This document shows positions 1-12,421 of a DNA stretch of 64,000 nt, piece by piece (position 1 is the stretch's first letter; each line of letters begins with the position of its first letter). The stretch is from Paraburkholderia sacchari (lineage in GTDB: Bacteria; Pseudomonadota; Gammaproteobacteria; Burkholderiales; Burkholderiaceae): assembly GCF_000785435.2 (NCBI RefSeq), contig NZ_JTDB02000001.1:1-64000 (forward strand). The letters run 5' to 3'. The notes beneath the pieces are model-generated. The model ran no database searches. It was given only the letters and a program-made list of their open reading frames with translations, and was not told the origin of the DNA. Both the position numbers and the translations under genes were made by a program.

Positions 1-24
1 TCGGGCGGAGGCACACCTGTTATA

Positions 25-2903
<2,879 letters not shown>

Positions 2904-3198
2904 CTATAACGGGTGTGTCTCGCGGTGATTGCTCACTCCCGGACTCACTCGCTACAGGTTGAGTTTTCGCGTTGTGCCGTATTCCAAAGCCCTCTTTCGA
3001 GGAACTTAAAAAATACATCGATACAATCACAACCCTGATTCACCTACTCCACACCCATCTCTAAGTGTGTTTCAGATGAATCTCTTTACTACTTCTTCCT
3101 GATTGTTAAAGAACGACAGACAATACGATTTTCGTATTGCTATTCGAAACAGCCGAAAAGTGTGAGCACTTTGAAACGATGTTCGCTCAAAGCTCTGG
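2904..3198 (-). other. 16S-23S internal transcribed spacer lacking tRNA genes
   Basis: About 295 bp separate the 16S 3' end from the 23S 5' end. I looked for the tRNA-Ile and tRNA-Ala genes usual in Burkholderiaceae spacers (conserved D-arm, T-arm and acceptor pattern) and found neither. A boxA-like element lies at 3104-3114, reading GTTCTTTAACA on the minus strand, as expected ahead of 23S. Either this rRNA copy has a short spacer or the spacer was collapsed during assembly. Confidence 0.8.
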
Positions 3199-4730
<1,532 letters not shown>

Positions 4731-4752
4731 CAATACCTGTTACTGTTTTCGG

Positions 4753-4927
4753 ATGCGGTATTAATCCGGCTTTCGCCGGGCTATCCCCCACTACTGGACA
4801 TGTTCCGATGTATTACTCACCCGTTCGCCACTCGCCACCAGGTGCAAGCACCCGTGCTGCCGTTCGACTTGCATGTGTAAGGCATGCCGCCAGCGTTCAA
4901 TCTGAGCCAGGATCAAACTCTTCAGTT
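4753..4927 (-). pseudogene. Extra partial 16S rRNA 5' domain (about 175 nt)
   Basis: This is the second, upstream copy of the 16S 5' end within the 197-bp duplication. It starts with the normal 16S 5' sequence near 4927 and breaks off after the ATTAATACCGCAT region at 4753, where the leader sequence of the intact 16S begins again. It cannot form a functional rRNA. Confidence 0.85.
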
Positions 4928-5117
4928 CAATACCTGTTACTGTTTTCGGTTCTTTCGAACCGGTCGCTCACTCAAAGCTGACAGGTTCTGAATCAAATTC
5001 AAAAACCTGACTTACTTTTGTGTGAGACTCTTGATACTTTCGCTACTCCCGGCCATTCCCGAAAGAATCACCAGGTCACGAAACCCATCAAGCGCCCACA
5101 CTTATCGGCTGTAAATT

Positions 5118-5128
5118 TTTAAAGAGCA
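5118..5128 (-). promoter_or_regulatory. rRNA leader boxA antitermination element
   Basis: On the minus strand the sequence reads TGCTCTTTAAA, a close match to the boxA consensus TGCTCTTTAACA, about 190 nt upstream of the first 16S 5' end. It is the expected Nus-factor loading site of an rrn transcript. Confidence 0.75.
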
Positions 5129-5179
5129 ATTCGTCTTAATCGCTTCGTTTTCGTTCGCAGCGATCAGCGAAGGAGGCGA

Positions 5180-5208
5180 ATTATGCGGGTCATTCCCGAG
5201 GCCGTCAA
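5180..5208 (-). promoter_or_regulatory. rRNA operon sigma-70 promoter
   Basis: On the minus strand there is a -35 TTGACG (5203-5208) and a -10 CATAAT (5180-5185) separated by exactly 17 bp (5186-5202). It lies between the glmS stop and the boxA, and is the only strong promoter-like pair in this leader. Confidence 0.75.
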
Positions 5209-5219
5209 GCGTCTTTTCG

Positions 5220-5247
5220 AAAAATTTTTGGGGCCCATTTGGGCCCC
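5220..5247 (-). terminator. Rho-independent terminator after glmS
   Basis: On the minus strand GGGGCCC-AAAT-GGGCCCC (5230-5247) is a perfect 7-bp stem with a 4-nt loop, followed by AAAAATTTTT (5220-5229). It begins 22 nt after the glmS stop codon and lies just upstream of the rrn promoter, so it probably insulates the two units. Confidence 0.8.
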
Positions 5248-5269
5248 GTCCGGCCCCCAGAGCGAAGCG

Positions 5270-7087
5270 TTACTCCACCGTCACCGACTTGGCAAGATTG
5301 CGCGGCTTGTCAATATCGGTTCCACGCAAGCACGCCACGTGATACGCGAGCAATTGCAGCGCCACCACATGAAGCACCGGCGAAAGCGCACCGAACCAGG
5401 CCGGCATGTGAATCAGGCGCAGGCCCGACTCCGCCGTTAAACCCGTATCCGAATCGGCCAGCACGAAAAGGCGTCCGCCTCGCGCCCGCACCTCCTCCAT
5501 ATTCGATTTAAGTTTGTGCAGCAGCGTGTCGTTGGGCGCGGTCACGACCACGGGCATCGCGTCCGTCACGAGTGCGAGCGGTCCATGCTTGAGCTCGCCG
5601 GCGGGATAGCCTTCCGCGTGTATATAGGAAATCTCCTTGAGCTTGAGTGCGCCCTCCAATGCAATTGGATAATGCGTACCGCGCCCGAGGAACAGCGCGT
5701 GATCGGATTGATAAAGCGCTTCGGCCCAAGCCATGATTTCCGGCTCGCGCGCCAGCACATTGCGCATCGCGTCCGGCAGCGCAGCGAGCTGGCGCAGGTA
5801 GTTCGCGGCTTCGCTCTCGCTTACATGTCCGCGCTGTTTTCCCATCTGGACTGCAAGCAGGAACAGCGCAACGAGTTGAGTCGTGAAAGCCTTGGTCGAA
5901 GCCACGCCCACCTCGGGACCGGCCTCCGTGATGAACGCCCAACGGCACTGCCTGACCATCGCGCTTGCCGCGACATTGCAGATCGCCAGCGTTCTCTGCT
6001 CGCCCTTCGACTGCGCATAGTGCAGCGCCGCGAGCGTATCGGCTGTCTCCCCCGATTGCGAAACCGCGACCACGAGCGTATTGCCCGGCGAAACATAGTC
6101 ACGATAGCGATATTCGCTGGATATCTCCGCTCGCGCAGCGACATTGGCAAAACGCTCGAACCAGCCGCAAGCAGTCAGCGCCGCGTAATGGCTAGTGCCA
6201 CAGCCGAGCAGCAGCACGTTCGTCACGTCGGCCAGATCCTCCGGATCCGGCATGCACGCCTGATGCGATTCGCGATCGTTGACCGTCGCGATCGTACGTG
6301 CGACCGCCACCGGTTGCTCGAAGATTTCCTTCTGCATGAAGTGACGATAAGCGCCCAGTTCCGCATCCGACGCGTGGCGTACAAAAGCAATCTCGCGGCG
6401 CGCAACCGCTTGCCCTGCCTTGTCGATAATCTTGACGTCCGTGCCTTCGATATCGACAAGATCGCCTTCCTCGAGATAAATGAATCGTTCGGCGCAGCCC
6501 GCAAGCGCGAATGTGTCCGAGGCGAGAAATACCCCGTCCGCCCCGATGCCGACCACGAGCGGCGACCCCTGCCGCGCGCCGATCACCCGACCGGGCTCGT
6601 CACGGCACATCACGGCGATCGCATACGCGCCTTGCAGCAACCGTGTGGCATCGCGTACCGCAGCAAGAATGTCACCGCGATAGTGTTCGTGAACGAGGTG
6701 CGCGATCACTTCGGTATCGGTTTGACTCGTGAACTCATAGCCCTTTTCTCGCAGCGCCTGGCGCAACTGCTCATGATTCTCGACGATGCCGTTGTGCACG
6801 ACCGCAATCTGCTCGCCGGAAAAGATGGGATGTGCATTGTCGATCACCGGCATGCCGTGCGTCGCCCAGCGTGTGTGCGCGATGCCCGTCGCGCCATCGA
6901 GATCGATCGCGCGCGCATCGGCCTCCAGCGTGCATACGCGCGAAAGCGTGCGCACCCGGCGCGCCTGGCCGCGCTGGAGCACCGCCACGCCACATGAGTC
7001 ATACCCTCGGTATTCGAGCCGCTTCAAGCCTTCCAGCAATGAAGGAACGATGTTGCGCTGGGACACGCCCGCAACGATTCCGCACAT
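5270..7087 (-). CDS. glmS: Glutamine-fructose-6-phosphate aminotransferase (isomerizing)
   Basis: 605 aa, the normal GlmS length. It makes glucosamine-6-phosphate from fructose-6-phosphate and glutamine, the first step to UDP-GlcNAc. The N-terminal class II glutamine amidotransferase domain begins MCGIVAG, so Cys2 becomes the N-terminal nucleophile and the start is certain. Two SIS sugar-isomerase domains follow, with CGTSHYAA and SQSGETADT in the first and [18 protein letters not shown] in the second; the C-terminus [15 protein letters not shown] is canonical. AAAGGAGGCGATC precedes the ATG. The start is only 11 nt after the stop of the preceding exported-protein gene, so glmS reads as the last gene of the pga operon. 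No glmU neighbours it. Whether it is the only glmS of the genome cannot be told from this window. Confidence 0.97.
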   Translation of the reverse strand: MCGIVAGVSQRNIVPSLLEGLKRLEYRGYDSCGVAVLQRGQARRVRTLSRVCTLEADARAIDLDGATGIAHTRWATHGMPVIDNAHPIFSGEQIAVVHNGIVENHEQLRQALREKGYEFTSQTDTEVIAHLVHEHYRGDILAAVRDATRLLQGAYAIAVMCRDEPGRVIGARQGSPLVVGIGADGVFLASDTFALAGCAERFIYLEEGDLVDIEGTDVKIIDKAGQAVARREIAFVRHASDAELGAYRHFMQKEIFEQPVAVARTIATVNDRESHQACMPDPEDLADVTNVLLLGCGTSHYAALTACGWFERFANVAARAEISSEYRYRDYVSPGNTLVVAVSQSGETADTLAALHYAQSKGEQRTLAICNVAASAMVRQCRWAFITEAGPEVGVASTKAFTTQLVALFLLAVQMGKQRGHVSESEAANYLRQLAALPDAMRNVLAREPEIMAWAEALYQSDHALFLGRGTHYPIALEGALKLKEISYIHAEGYPAGELKHGPLALVTDAMPVVVTAPNDTLLHKLKSNMEEVRARGGRLFVLADSDTGLTAESGLRLIHMPAWFGALSPVLHVVALQLLAYHVACLRGTDIDKPRNLAKSVTVE

Positions 7088-7098
7088 GATCGCCTCCT

Positions 7099-8439
7099 TT
7101 AGTCATTCGACACATTTGATTGCGTGTGCGCTCCTTCGGGGCGGCAGCGATCCGATGCGGAAGGCGCCACTTCGTTGCGCACGTTAAAGTCCGCTTCACG
7201 CAAGCCAACCGGCGAAAGCGAAACAAAATGAATCGTTCCGGGACCGTACGGAATACCGATCGCTCCCGTGTTGCCCCAAGCAAACGGCGCACGCATAACG
7301 CCGCGCAAGTCGATCGATTCGCCGGTCAACGCAAGCGCCATCAAGCGGCCATCGCTGGTGGGCACATAAGCAACGTCGCCGTTCACCGTAATGCTCGATT
7401 CGCGCACCGAGGCGGGCAGGCATTCGAGTTTCGCCGTGACGTGTCCCGCTTCGTCGATCAGCAACATCGATGAGCGTCCGTTCTCCAGCGTCGCTTCAAC
7501 AATGAAGCGATTCACATCCGGCACCCACGCTGCGGCATAGGTGTAGTACTGCACGCGAAAAACGTCGACGCCCTCATCGGGCCGCACGAGTTTGCCGTTC
7601 ACCGGGTCGTACACAGCAAACTCCAGATTTGCGACGAGCTTGCCAGGAAGGTATTTCTGCCATACGAGCAGTGCCCGCGTTGGCGAACCCGCGATCATGG
7701 GCCACCACTCGCGCACATGCGCCGCCACGTTCTCGTGCCGAAGCAGCTTGCCCGAGCCGTTATAGACCTTCACATAGACGCCGTTGCCGGTGCCCAGATT
7801 GTCGACGCCGCCGCCGTTTATCCAGTCTTCCGAATAGAACACGACAAAGCGCTCGCCCACGGCGGCGACGTGACCGGAATGGCCGCCCGACTCGACATCG
7901 TTCGGATAGGGCTTGATGGGCGCAAGGTTCGAACGATAAACGCCATAGCGCTGACTGACTTCGTTTGGCGTATTCCAGCCGTCCTCGAAGCTGACAAAGA
8001 TGTCGCCCTGCGTGTTTTGCGCAATCGATACGGGCTCCTGAGCTTCCGGCCGGCTGATAAAAATATGAATGTTGGAAAGGTGCGCATGCCCCGGCGACCA
8101 TTCGCCGACGTAAACATCGTGAGGCCAGCTGCCATCACGATTCGCACCGCGCGGCGGAAACCCCGAACTGCTGAAGAAGACCCAGCGCTTGTCGTCCGTG
8201 TTGCTGGCCCAGCCGATGCCGTGCATGAAGCGCCGCTCGTCGCCCACGCCCGGCGCAGGCACCGCAACAACCGCTCCGGCCGGCGCCCGCCGCGCACTGA
8301 CAGTCTGTGCGCCGGCGCCGTCACTATCGCCAGACGCCGGGTACGCCGCAACCAGGAAGGCGAGCCCAAGCGCCGTCAGCCAGCCAAAACGGCGACAGCG
8401 AGAGAAGCCGCGCCCAGCACGCGCGATAGTGCGATCCAT
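7099..8439 (-). CDS. Exported protein of unknown function in the pga operon
   Basis: 446 aa from an ATG at 8439; the longer open frame upstream only overlaps pgaD. I do not recognise a family. The N-terminus is basic, followed by a hydrophobic segment at about residues 19-34 ([16 protein letters not shown]), which suggests a signal peptide or signal anchor. The rest is rich in Gly, Tyr, Trp and Val, with short beta-strand-like stretches such as [20 protein letters not shown] and [11 protein letters not shown]. That looks like a beta-propeller or other all-beta periplasmic fold, but this is inference. It starts 41 nt after pgaD and ends 11 nt before glmS, so it is almost certainly co-transcribed with both. 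A role in handling exported poly-GlcNAc, or in the envelope near it, is suggested by context only. Confidence 0.85.
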   Translation of the reverse strand: MDRTIARAGRGFSRCRRFGWLTALGLAFLVAAYPASGDSDGAGAQTVSARRAPAGAVVAVPAPGVGDERRFMHGIGWASNTDDKRWVFFSSSGFPPRGANRDGSWPHDVYVGEWSPGHAHLSNIHIFISRPEAQEPVSIAQNTQGDIFVSFEDGWNTPNEVSQRYGVYRSNLAPIKPYPNDVESGGHSGHVAAVGERFVVFYSEDWINGGGVDNLGTGNGVYVKVYNGSGKLLRHENVAAHVREWWPMIAGSPTRALLVWQKYLPGKLVANLEFAVYDPVNGKLVRPDEGVDVFRVQYYTYAAAWVPDVNRFIVEATLENGRSSMLLIDEAGHVTAKLECLPASVRESSITVNGDVAYVPTSDGRLMALALTGESIDLRGVMRAPFAWGNTGAIGIPYGPGTIHFVSLSPVGLREADFNVRNEVAPSASDRCRPEGAHTQSNVSND

Positions 8440-8480
8440 GGAGTGCCCTGAAATGCTCTCGAATGGCGCGGGCCATCGAC

Positions 8481-9065
8481 TCACTGCCGCGGCGTCCTGC
8501 GCGAAGGTGAGACCGGCGGCGAATACACCGGCGGCTTCGCATGACCGTATGCGCCGCTGTTGGGTTGGCGCTCCCCCGCGCCGATTGCGCCGTTCGTGGC
8601 CGGCCCAGTCACGGACAGCACACGCAGCGCTGCAATGAGTCCATTGGCATCGTGCGAAGCCACGAATACCCGCGCCACCGCATTCAATTCGCGAGAGGCT
8701 GCACCGGCAAACGGCCCCGGTTCGACCGTCAGCCCGGCCTTGCGGCGCAGCAGACGCTGCGTACGCGACTTCGAAGCAAACGGGTGCGCCACGCGCGCGA
8801 GAATCATCCACATCGTCAAGACTGAAGCGATGGCGCCAATGGCCGCGAAATACGATACCAGTTCGGGCCAGGAGAGATCGCCCTGTTCGAACGGCAACAG
8901 ATACCGGTATGCATAGATCGTGATGCCCGCCCACATCGAGCCGACGCAAGCCGGCCGCAGCAGCCTGAACCACAGCAGCAGCACGATGCCGCGCGCGATG
9001 CCCTGGTCCGAGATGATCTGCTGCGGGGCGTGAAGGGAGAGATCAATGACGGGCGTGTTGTTCAT
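8481..9065 (-). CDS. pgaD: Poly-beta-1,6-N-acetylglucosamine synthesis protein PgaD
   Basis: 194 aa. Small inner-membrane partner of the PgaC synthase, required with PgaC for polymer synthesis in characterised systems. Two hydrophobic segments are visible (IVLLLWFRLLRPACVG onward, and YFAAIGAIASVLTMWMILA), then a soluble tail rich in Pro, Ser and Arg that is longer than in enteric PgaD. The start at 9065 is chosen because GAGG lies 8 nt upstream; an ATG at 9101 would add 12 residues. It overlaps the end of pgaC by 23 bp. Family membership is supported by position and membrane topology more than by conserved motifs, since PgaD sequences diverge strongly. Confidence 0.88.
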   Translation of the reverse strand: MNNTPVIDLSLHAPQQIISDQGIARGIVLLLWFRLLRPACVGSMWAGITIYAYRYLLPFEQGDLSWPELVSYFAAIGAIASVLTMWMILARVAHPFASKSRTQRLLRRKAGLTVEPGPFAGAASRELNAVARVFVASHDANGLIAALRVLSVTGPATNGAIGAGERQPNSGAYGHAKPPVYSPPVSPSRRTPRQ

Positions 9066-10311
9066 GTTGAATACCTCGATCGGGGCTAGTCCAGACTGCA
9101 CGCTTACCGCGGCGCCCGAAGGCGATGACCGGCAGCGCGACGACAGTGGTGACCATGTTGATCAACCAGAACGCAAGCGGATACCAGACGGTGTCCATCA
9201 CGTAGAGCAGCAGTTTCTCGTCATAGCGCCGGTCGATCACGCAGCCGACGATGATCTGAAGCACGCAGGTCGCCACCAGCAGCATGCCGTGCCAGTGCGG
9301 CAGCAGCGACACGTGCCAGTCCGGCGGCAGCTTGTAAACCGCATTGAGAAGCGCAAGCAGCAAAATGAACGCCATCGAATAGGCCCACGCGATGCCGAGC
9401 GCGTATTCGATGAAGAGCGGCCACATCATCACGCGCGGCCCGAACAGAAGCCTTCCCGCATATCGGAACAAAACCTGAATCCCGCCCTTGGCCCACCGCA
9501 AGCGCTGCTTATAGAGTCCCTTGACCGTCTCCGGCATGAGAATCCAGCTAAGCGCATGCGGCTCGTAGGCAACGCGCCAGTCGTTGCACTGCAACTTCCA
9601 GCTGATGTCGATATCTTCGGTCAGCATGTCGGAGCTCCAGTAGCCGACATCGGCGAGCGCGCTCTTGCGAAACATCGTGATCACGCCAGACACCGTGAAG
9701 ATGCGCCCGTAGACCTGCTGCGTGCGCTTGATCAGCCCGACGATCGACGAAAACTCGCCCACCTGCATGCGCCCGAGCAGCGACGTGCGCGTGCGAATGC
9801 GCGGATTGCCCGTCACCGCGCCCACGTTCTGATCGGAAATGAAGTGCTCGAGCATCCATTCGATCGCGTCTTCACCAAGCAGCGAGTCGCCGTCTATGCA
9901 CATGAGGTAGGGCGCGTTGGTGATCGCCGCAGCCGTGGTCAAGCCAATCGCCTTACCCTCGTTCTTGGAGTGGTGGATCACGGTCAGATGCGGGATTTCG
10001 GTGGCAAGCTGATTCAGGACCTCGCCGGTGCGGTCGCGGCTGCCGTCGTTTACCGCAATGATTTCATAGTTAGGATAATTGAGCGTCGCCAGATGACGAA
10101 ACACGCGGCGCGCATTCATCTCTTCGTTGAAGCACGGCACAATGACCGCCACCTTAGGCATCCCCGACATTCTCAACGCGGCGGTCGAGCGCGACCGTCC
10201 GTGCTCCAGCGCGAGGTAATGGACCGTTCCCCCGATCATCCACAGATACGACATGAAAAACGGGTAGAAGAAAATAAAGTCCTGCAGCCGGTTGATCACG
10301 ATATGCATCAT
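9043..10311 (-). CDS. pgaC: Poly-beta-1,6-N-acetylglucosamine synthase PgaC (GT2)
   Basis: 422 aa inner-membrane family 2 glycosyltransferase that polymerises UDP-GlcNAc into poly-beta-1,6-GlcNAc and passes it through the membrane. Visible features: an N-terminal membrane segment (residues 12-33); nucleotide-sugar motif VIVPCFNEE (57-64); metal-binding DGD at 140-142; catalytic-base motif TED at 231-233; product-binding QRLRW at 269-273; and C-terminal membrane segments (AYSMAFILLLALLNAVY, MVTTVVALPVIAFG). The ATG overlaps the pgaB stop (ATGA), and the GGAGG inside the last pgaB codons serves as ribosome binding site, so translation of the two is coupled. Confidence 0.96.
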   Translation of the reverse strand: MMHIVINRLQDFIFFYPFFMSYLWMIGGTVHYLALEHGRSRSTAALRMSGMPKVAVIVPCFNEEMNARRVFRHLATLNYPNYEIIAVNDGSRDRTGEVLNQLATEIPHLTVIHHSKNEGKAIGLTTAAAITNAPYLMCIDGDSLLGEDAIEWMLEHFISDQNVGAVTGNPRIRTRTSLLGRMQVGEFSSIVGLIKRTQQVYGRIFTVSGVITMFRKSALADVGYWSSDMLTEDIDISWKLQCNDWRVAYEPHALSWILMPETVKGLYKQRLRWAKGGIQVLFRYAGRLLFGPRVMMWPLFIEYALGIAWAYSMAFILLLALLNAVYKLPPDWHVSLLPHWHGMLLVATCVLQIIVGCVIDRRYDEKLLLYVMDTVWYPLAFWLINMVTTVVALPVIAFGRRGKRAVWTSPDRGIQHEQHARH

Positions 10312-12395
10312 CGCTGCATTCCTCCGCCCGGAGTGCCCTTGAGCAACGCATTGATCGACGCAGGATCGAGACGCTGACGCGTCGATATGACGTCGCGTAA
10401 CGCAACCGCACTCGGCAAGTCGCGCTGGAAGTTATCGGGGTAATACCCGTAGCTGACCATTCCCACCTCGCGTAGATGATGCATTTGATCAACAAGGCGC
10501 GTGCCCGGCACGCTCTCGCCCGTGCGTGAATCGGTTGCTTCGAGCAGAAAGACCGTCCGGCGCGGCCCATCGGGTGCGGCCCGCACCACCCGGCCGAGCT
10601 TGTCGAGCCAGCTTTCCACGGAAGTGATGCCCTGGCGTGACGGCATGGCCAGCAGCCCGACGAAGTCGTATGCGCTCACGAAGGCCGGATAGCTTTGCGC
10701 ATAACGCGTCTCGTTGCTGGGATCGAGCACGGCGTCGGGGAAGATCGTGCGCACGGTCAGCACTTCATCGCTGTTCTGGCTGTCGAGCACGATCTGCCGA
10801 AGCTCCTTCGTGAAGTCCAGCAAATAGCGGGTTTTCTGGGCGCTCCAGCGCTTCATCGCCTCGGGATTGGCGCGAATCCGTTCGACACCCGCTGGCAAAT
10901 TCCAGCTGGCGTAGGTTTGGCGTGCGTGCCGCCCATCGTCCTCAAAATCGCTGAGCGTCGCATCCTCGCCGAACAGCACGCCGTTGAATGCGGAGTACTT
11001 TCCGAGGTCCTCATAAAGTTCGCGCACGTACTCGCGCGCAGCCGGATCGAAAGGACTCAGCCTTCGCACGCCCGAGGCGCCGGCCGGCAAGGTGCTGCCC
11101 GGGGCCGCCGTGACGAACTCGACGCGTCCGTTGAGGTTATCCGGCACCGCGAATGCGAGCACCGGCATCCACGCATAAACTTCCACATTCGCGCGCGTGT
11201 TCAGTTGCCACGCCGCACGGCAGAACAAATCGGAGCGCATCGGCAAGTGCCGGTTCGGAAAGTACAGCGCCCGCGCAAGTCCCGAGCGCGATGGGTCCGA
11301 ATAGGCCTGCAGATACACCGAACTGGGCTTCATTCGATACATCCGCTCGATCAGGATGCCGAGTTTCTTTTCCTGCATGTCGGGCGAAGGATCGTAGACA
11401 TCGTCGAGCGACACCACGACGGCTCGCTCCACCGGATTGATCTGGCCGCGATTTTGCGCAGGCTCGCGCACCGAACGCTCGAAGTCGCCGACGTCGATGT
11501 CGTAGGTCGCAAGAATGCGGCGCAGGCGATCGAGCGGAATGTCGGGGGTATTCGGACCGGACTCGAGCGTGAATTGCGTAGGCATGCCAAGGCGCGAAGA
11601 CACATTGCGCACGGTGAGGTTCTGCGCCCCGTAAGGCCACACCATTGCTCGAATCGACACGCCGGTCTGCTGCTTCACCTGACGCATGCAATTGCCCAGG
11701 TCGCCGCGCACACGCGCCTCGAATTCGGCGTCCGTCTCGTAGCGCTGCTGGTCCCTCAGGTACAGATGCGAAGTGGCCGCCGGCAATTCATTGCCTTGTG
11801 GATTCGCGAGCGCGCCGTGATGCAGGTCGTGCGTATGGCACGCCAATTCGACAAGCCCCGACGCTGCCACATTGCGCACGTCGTCCCATGACATGAACGT
11901 GTTGCGCGGCACGACGACGGTGTCCGAAAGCCGAATCCCCGCGCTTTCCGGAGTATCGATCCACGAGGTCACGATCCCCATGACAGCGGGATATTTGAAC
12001 TGCCTGAGCAGCGGCAACACCTTGTCATGATGGCTCTTGAAACCGTCGTCGAAAGTCAGCAGCACCGAGCGCGGCGGCAGCGGCTTGCCACCGTTGCGCG
12101 ATGCCACGATCGCACCGAAGGTGACCGGGCTGTAGTGGTTCGTATCGAGCCACGAAAAAATCGAGGTCAACGTGCCCGTGTCGACGGCGAACGGATCGAT
12201 CACGTTGTTCGCGGTGAACTGGGCACGCAGGTTGTCGCGCACGTCGTGAAAGCAGATCACGCGAAAGGTCTTGCCATCGGCGGGGTCGGCCGGCGGGAGA
12301 ATGTCGATCAGCTTGGCGGGCGCGAGCGATGGAAATAGCGAACAGCCTGCCATCGCGCCCAGACAGCTACAAATGAAACGTCGACGAGATTGCAT
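10308..12395 (-). CDS. pgaB: Poly-beta-1,6-GlcNAc N-deacetylase PgaB, two-domain lipoprotein
   Basis: 695 aa from the ATG at 12395, chosen because GGGAGG lies about 9 nt upstream; an ATG at 12419 would add 8 residues. PgaB partly deacetylates the polymer in the periplasm so that it can leave through PgaA. The N-terminus has a hydrophobic signal ending MAGC (Cys18), compatible with a lipoprotein. The CE4 deacetylase domain shows CFHDV (48-52), TFDDG (114-118) and the metal-binding LACHTHDLHH. The C-terminal half matches the GH153 glycoside hydrolase domain (SLDDVYDPSPDMQEKK; GVLFGEDATLSDFED). The length matches two-domain Gram-negative PgaB rather than one-domain IcaB. It begins 26 nt after the pgaA stop and overlaps pgaC. 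Confidence 0.95.
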   Translation of the reverse strand: MQSRRRFICSCLGAMAGCSLFPSLAPAKLIDILPPADPADGKTFRVICFHDVRDNLRAQFTANNVIDPFAVDTGTLTSIFSWLDTNHYSPVTFGAIVASRNGGKPLPPRSVLLTFDDGFKSHHDKVLPLLRQFKYPAVMGIVTSWIDTPESAGIRLSDTVVVPRNTFMSWDDVRNVAASGLVELACHTHDLHHGALANPQGNELPAATSHLYLRDQQRYETDAEFEARVRGDLGNCMRQVKQQTGVSIRAMVWPYGAQNLTVRNVSSRLGMPTQFTLESGPNTPDIPLDRLRRILATYDIDVGDFERSVREPAQNRGQINPVERAVVVSLDDVYDPSPDMQEKKLGILIERMYRMKPSSVYLQAYSDPSRSGLARALYFPNRHLPMRSDLFCRAAWQLNTRANVEVYAWMPVLAFAVPDNLNGRVEFVTAAPGSTLPAGASGVRRLSPFDPAAREYVRELYEDLGKYSAFNGVLFGEDATLSDFEDDGRHARQTYASWNLPAGVERIRANPEAMKRWSAQKTRYLLDFTKELRQIVLDSQNSDEVLTVRTIFPDAVLDPSNETRYAQSYPAFVSAYDFVGLLAMPSRQGITSVESWLDKLGRVVRAAPDGPRRTVFLLEATDSRTGESVPGTRLVDQMHHLREVGMVSYGYYPDNFQRDLPSAVALRDVISTRQRLDPASINALLKGTPGGGMQR

Positions 12396-12421
12396 CGCGC
12401 GCCCCCTCCCAGATTTCAAAG

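Noticed and set aside
5516-6997. 493-codon plus-strand ORF
   Set aside because: Antisense shadow of glmS; Arg/His-rich composition typical of reversed GC-rich coding DNA and no ribosome binding site.
8440-8973. N-terminal extension of the exported-protein gene to 8973
   Set aside because: The extra part is an out-of-frame overlap with pgaD; the signal-like N-terminus starts at 8439.
9046-10377. 443-codon plus-strand ORF
   Set aside because: Antisense shadow of pgaC, which has all glycosyltransferase motifs.
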